Positions 7,683-10,687 of a DNA stretch of 10,687 nt are shown here, piece after piece. How positions within the stretch are numbered: position 1 is the stretch's first letter; each line of letters starts with the position of its first letter. The position numbers and the translations under genes are program-made. A model generated the notes under the pieces. It did not search any database. It saw nothing but the letters and a program-made list of their open reading frames with translations, and was not told where the DNA came from. This stretch comes from Pseudomonadota bacterium (GTDB taxonomy: Bacteria > Pseudomonadota > Gammaproteobacteria > Burkholderiales > Ferrovaceae), in contig JAJZHV010000019.1 in NCBI GenBank assembly GCA_021804345.1, positions 1 to 10,687 on the forward strand. The letters are read 5' to 3'.

Positions 7683-8537
7683 TTAGGCTGAGAGCTGCAA
7701 ACGCTCCCAGATAATGCTGGAGAGCGTTGCCGTATTCATGGTGTAAAAGTGAAGTCCGGGAGCGCCAGCCTGGAGCAACTGGTCGCACAACTGGGTGACC
7801 ACATCCAGCCCGAAGGCCTTGATCGAAGCCAGATCATCTCCATAGCCCTGCATTTTCATGCGAATCCAGCGGGGAATCTCGGCACCACAGGCCTCCGAAA
7901 AACGGCTCAACTGGGAAAAATTAGCGATGGGCATGATTCCCGGGACAATCGGAATATCAATCCCTGCCGCATCACAATCCTCCACAAACTGATAGTACGC
8001 ATCCGCATTGTAAAAATACTGGGTGATGGCCGAATCTGCCCCGGCAGCCACTTTTTGCTTGAAATGGAGCAAGTTTTCCTGAGCGCTTCGAGCCTGGGGA
8101 TGGGTTTCCGGGTAAGCCGCCACCTCAATGAAAAAATGCTGTCCGGTTTGCTCCCGAATGAAACTGACCAGATCACTGGCGTAGCGAAATTCACCCGCGC
8201 CCAAGGTGCCCGAAGGCAGGTCGCCGCGCAGCGCCACCAAATGCCGAATACCGTGACTGCGGTACTGCGCCAGAACTTCGATCAGGCTGTCTCGCGTGGC
8301 TCCGATGCAAGACAGATGGGGTGCTGCAGGAATTCCAGCCTGCTGGATGTCCAGCACAGCCTGCAGCGTATTGTCCCGAGTTGTGCCACCGGCCCCGTAG
8401 GTGACTGAAAAAAAGGCCGGGTGCAAGGGCGCCAGTTGACGCCGGGTTTCCTTCAGGCGTTCTGCCCCTTCCGGTGTTTTGGGGGGGAAGAACTCGAAGC
8501 TGAACACCCGGGAGTGCCGCTGTTGACTTGGCAACAT
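7683..8537 (-). CDS. metF: 5,10-methylenetetrahydrofolate reductase
   Basis: The 284-residue protein is the short bacterial, FAD-dependent MTHFR (E. coli 296). It reduces 5,10-methylene-THF to 5-methyl-THF, the methyl donor for homocysteine methylation by MetH or MetE. The N-terminus has FSFEFFPPK (12-20) with the expected catalytic Glu15, then SVTYGAGGTTRD (44-55), HLSCIGATRD (74-83) and ALRGD (102-106), whose Asp106 matches the flavin-proximal Asp of E. coli. QYFYNADAYYQF and PGIMPI follow as in the TIM-barrel family, with no eukaryotic regulatory domain. AGGGGG lies 4 bases before the ATG. It is the last gene of the metK-ahcY-metF block, 12 bases after ahcY, and supplies the methyl group that closes the cycle. 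A run of seven Cs encodes its Pro18-Pro19. Confidence 0.95.
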   Translation of the reverse strand: MLPSQQRHSRVFSFEFFPPKTPEGAERLKETRRQLAPLHPAFFSVTYGAGGTTRDNTLQAVLDIQQAGIPAAPHLSCIGATRDSLIEVLAQYRSHGIRHLVALRGDLPSGTLGAGEFRYASDLVSFIREQTGQHFFIEVAAYPETHPQARSAQENLLHFKQKVAAGADSAITQYFYNADAYYQFVEDCDAAGIDIPIVPGIMPIANFSQLSRFSEACGAEIPRWIRMKMQGYGDDLASIKAFGLDVVTQLCDQLLQAGAPGLHFYTMNTATLSSIIWERLQLSA

Positions 8538-8549
8538 GAAGCCCCCTGG

Positions 8550-9857
8550 TCAGTAACGATAATGTTCGGGCTTGTACGGCCCATTTTGATCCAGGCTAAG
8601 GTACTGAGCCTGCTTGGGGGTCAGGGTAGTGAGATGAACCCCGATTTTACCCAGATGCAAGCGGGCCACCTTTTCGTCCAGCGCCTTAGGAAGAATGTAC
8701 AGCCCCACCGGATAGTGACCCTGCTGTGTCCACAATTCGATCTGCGCCATCACCTGGTTGGTGAAAGAAGCCGACATGACAAAGCTCGGATGACCCGTGG
8801 CGCATCCTAAATTGACCAAGCGCCCTTCTGCCAGCAAAATGATGCGCTTGCCATCGGGAAACACCACTTGATCCACTTGTGGCTTGATATTGTTCCAGCG
8901 ATACTGGCGCAGGGAAGCCACGTCGATTTCCGAGTCGAAGTGCCCGATGTTGCACACGATGGCATCGTTTTTCATGGCACGCAGGTGGTCGTGGGTAATG
9001 ACATCCACATTCCCCGTGGCCGTGACAAAAATATCTCCCACCGCGGCCACTTCGTCCATATTCACCACGCGGTATCCTTCCATGGCAGCCTGAAGAGCGC
9101 AAATGGGGTCGATTTCGGTAATCCATACCGTTGCCCCCAAACCACGGAACGCCTGGGCGCATCCTTTACCCACATCCCCATAGCCGGCGATCACGGCAAT
9201 CTTGCCGGCGACCATCACATCAGTCGCGCGCTTGATGCCATCCATCAAGGACTCGCGGCAACCATAGAGATTATCAAACTTCGACTTGGTGACCGAATCA
9301 TTGACATTGAAAGCGGGACATTTGAGCTCGCCCCGTTTCATCATTTCATTGAGTCGATGCACTCCAGTCGTCGTTTCTTCAGAAATGCCGCGCACGTGAT
9401 CCAGTAGATGCGGGTATTTTTCGTGCAGGATCAGGGTCAGATCACCCCCATCGTCCAGAATCATGTTGGGTAGCCAGCCACCAGGCCCAAAAATGGTTCG
9501 TTCGACACACCACCAGAATTCTTCCTCGGTTTCCCCCTTCCAGGCAAACACCGGAATTCCGGCGGCCGCAATCGCCGCCGCCGCTTGGTCCTGGGTGGAA
9601 AAAATATTACAGGAGCTCCAGCGCACTTCGGCGCCCAAAGCAACCAGCGTCTCGATCAATACGGCCGTCTGGATGGTCATGTGCAAACATCCTGCGATGC
9701 GTGCCCCCTGCAGCGGGAGCTGTCCGGCATACTCTTCCCGCAGGGCCATCAACCCGGGCATTTCGTTTTGTGCCATGTCGATTTCGGTTCGGCCCCAGTG
9801 GGCCAAGCCCATATCAGCCACTTTATAATCCAGATCCTGTTGTAGTACAGCGCTCAT
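8550..9857 (-). CDS. ahcY: Adenosylhomocysteinase
   Basis: The 435-residue NAD-dependent enzyme hydrolyses S-adenosylhomocysteine, the inhibitory product of SAM methyltransferases, to adenosine and homocysteine. Recognisable parts are [10 protein letters not shown] (56-65), [13 protein letters not shown] (184-196) with Asn186, Lys191, Asp195 and Asn196 matching catalytic human residues, the dinucleotide-binding GYGDVGKG (225-232), and the C-terminal PYKPEHYRY with the Lys and Tyr that close the neighbouring NAD site. The length and the region before residue 184 match the human enzyme (432) and lack the roughly 40-residue insert of many bacterial forms. Two in-frame ATGs lie 6 bases apart, at 9863 and 9857. 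The AAGGAG at 9866-9871 is only 2 bases from the first but 8 from the second, so 9857 is chosen. metK ends 12 bases upstream, which fits translational coupling. Confidence 0.96.
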   Translation of the reverse strand: MSAVLQQDLDYKVADMGLAHWGRTEIDMAQNEMPGLMALREEYAGQLPLQGARIAGCLHMTIQTAVLIETLVALGAEVRWSSCNIFSTQDQAAAAIAAAGIPVFAWKGETEEEFWWCVERTIFGPGGWLPNMILDDGGDLTLILHEKYPHLLDHVRGISEETTTGVHRLNEMMKRGELKCPAFNVNDSVTKSKFDNLYGCRESLMDGIKRATDVMVAGKIAVIAGYGDVGKGCAQAFRGLGATVWITEIDPICALQAAMEGYRVVNMDEVAAVGDIFVTATGNVDVITHDHLRAMKNDAIVCNIGHFDSEIDVASLRQYRWNNIKPQVDQVVFPDGKRIILLAEGRLVNLGCATGHPSFVMSASFTNQVMAQIELWTQQGHYPVGLYILPKALDEKVARLHLGKIGVHLTTLTPKQAQYLSLDQNGPYKPEHYRY

Positions 9858-9865
9858 GTTCATGG

Positions 9866-9871
9866 CTCCTT
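9866..9871 (-). promoter_or_regulatory. Shine-Dalgarno AAGGAG of ahcY, overlapping the metK stop
   Basis: The metK stop TAA (9872-9870) shares two bases with AAGGAG, so ribosomes terminating metK sit on the ahcY ribosome site. Its spacing favours the ATG at 9857 over the one at 9863. There is no room here for a SAM or SAH riboswitch. Confidence 0.8.
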
Positions 9872-10687
9872 AAATAGCGGCACGTAGGGCTTCCGCCCGA
9901 TCCCTGGCTTCCCAGGTAAATTCTGGTTCTTCGCGGCCAAAATGGCCATAGGTGGCGGTTTTTTCATAAATAGGGCGTAACAGATCCAAGGATTGGATGA
10001 TTCCCTTGGGGCGCAAATCGAAATGCTGCTGCACCAGTTCGGCCAGTTTTTCGTCCGCCACTTGGCCGGTACCAAAGGTATTGACCATCAGGCTCACCGG
10101 ACGGGCCACACCAATGGCATAAGCCACCTGAACTTCACAGCGCCGTGCCAAACCCGCGGCCACGATATTCTTGGCCACGTGTCGCATGGCATAGGCCGCC
10201 GAGCGATCCACCTTGGAGGGGTCTTTTCCAGAAAAAGCCCCGCCGCCATGCCGTGCGGCTCCACCATAGGTATCTACGATGATTTTACGCCCCGTCAGGC
10301 CACAATCGCCCATGGGCCCCCCAATCACAAAGCGACCCGTGGGGTTAATGAGAAAACGGGTCTCCTTGGTCAACAGGTGCGCTGGCAAAACGGGTTTGAT
10401 GATTTCCTCGATGACCGCTTCGGACAACTGCAAATGCGACACCTCTGGATGATGCTGCGTGGAGATCACCACGGTTTCGATGGAGTGGGCCAAGCCATCC
10501 ACATAGCGCACGCTGACCTGTGATTTGGCATCCGGGCGCAAAAAAGGCAATCGTCCATCTTTGCGCAATTCTGCCTGACGTTGCATCAAACGATGCGATA
10601 AGTGAATGGGCAGCGGCATGAGGGTATCGGTTTCGTCGCAGGCGTAGCCGAACATCAAGCCTTGGTCACCCGCCCCTTGATCAAGGT
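9870..10687 (-). CDS. metK: S-adenosylmethionine synthetase, 5' part outside window
   Basis: The gene enters from the right edge; 271 complete codons plus the stop are visible. By comparison with E. coli MetK (384), about 110 N-terminal residues are missing. MetK makes SAM from methionine and ATP, releasing phosphate and diphosphate. The visible part opens with [14 protein letters not shown], the adenosine-binding signature, and later has the glycine-rich [19 protein letters not shown] (phosphate-binding loop), [18 protein letters not shown] and YGHFGREE near the C-terminus, all close to E. coli. An internal TTG or ATG near 10655-10658 is not the start, because the reading frame and the family motif continue through it to the window edge. 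It is the first visible gene of the metK-ahcY-metF block; any riboswitch or promoter would lie outside the window. Confidence 0.97.
   Translation of the reverse strand, partial: LDQGAGDQGLMFGYACDETDTLMPLPIHLSHRLMQRQAELRKDGRLPFLRPDAKSQVSVRYVDGLAHSIETVVISTQHHPEVSHLQLSEAVIEEIIKPVLPAHLLTKETRFLINPTGRFVIGGPMGDCGLTGRKIIVDTYGGAARHGGGAFSGKDPSKVDRSAAYAMRHVAKNIVAAGLARRCEVQVAYAIGVARPVSLMVNTFGTGQVADEKLAELVQQHFDLRPKGIIQSLDLLRPIYEKTATYGHFGREEPEFTWEARDRAEALRAAI

Noticed and set aside
8868..9407. A 179-codon plus-strand reading frame opposite ahcY
   Set aside because: It is antisense to the most conserved part of AhcY and shows no independent family signature.
9858..9872. Possible SAH or SAM riboswitch before ahcY
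   Set aside because: The gap between metK and ahcY is only about a dozen bases and is filled by the ribosome site. Any riboswitch would have to lie upstream of metK, outside the window.
10653..10658. metK start inside the window at the MFGYA motif
   Set aside because: The frame continues to the window edge with GAGDQGL, part of the conserved MetK signature, so the true start is outside.

Overview
The window carries ordinary, densely packed bacterial housekeeping genes. Base composition is moderately GC-rich by eye. Short gaps, ATGA overlaps and family types point to a proteobacterium. The metK-ahcY-metF order and the slt-cca-midA-ttcA neighbourhood fit a beta/gammaproteobacterium or an Acidithiobacillus-like autotroph, but this is inference from remembered gene order. 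I see no IS element, prophage gene, CRISPR array, tRNA, rRNA or defence system.

Layout. At the left edge, 13 codons of a sucC-like gene leave the window on the minus strand. Behind it, also on the minus strand, is a DUF2889 protein (170-805). After a 109-base divergent gap comes a plus-strand pair: the lytic transglycosylase slt (915-2855), overlapping by ATGA with the CCA-adding enzyme cca (2852-4021). These converge on a minus-strand MidA/NDUFAF7-type methyltransferase gene (4050-5279). Divergent from that are ttcA (5411-6319) and a class V serine/alanine-glyoxylate aminotransferase gene (6373-7620), the latter ending in a clear intrinsic terminator. Converging from the right is the minus-strand block metK (5' end cut by the window edge), ahcY and metF, with gaps of 6-12 bases.

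How the genes work together. The right-hand block is the activated methyl cycle. MetK makes S-adenosylmethionine (SAM), methyltransferases convert it to S-adenosylhomocysteine, AhcY hydrolyses that to homocysteine, and MetF makes the 5-methyl-THF that remethylates homocysteine. The aminotransferase supplies glycine from glyoxylate and so could feed the same folate one-carbon pool. cca and ttcA both serve tRNA maturation (3' CCA end, 2-thiocytidine-32). slt acts on peptidoglycan in the periplasm. All stretches without a gene are shorter than 150 bases.

Most notable: Cca keeps its nucleotidyltransferase half but has lost the catalytic residues of the HD phosphohydrolase domain. I did not find a novel system; the remaining observations are modest.
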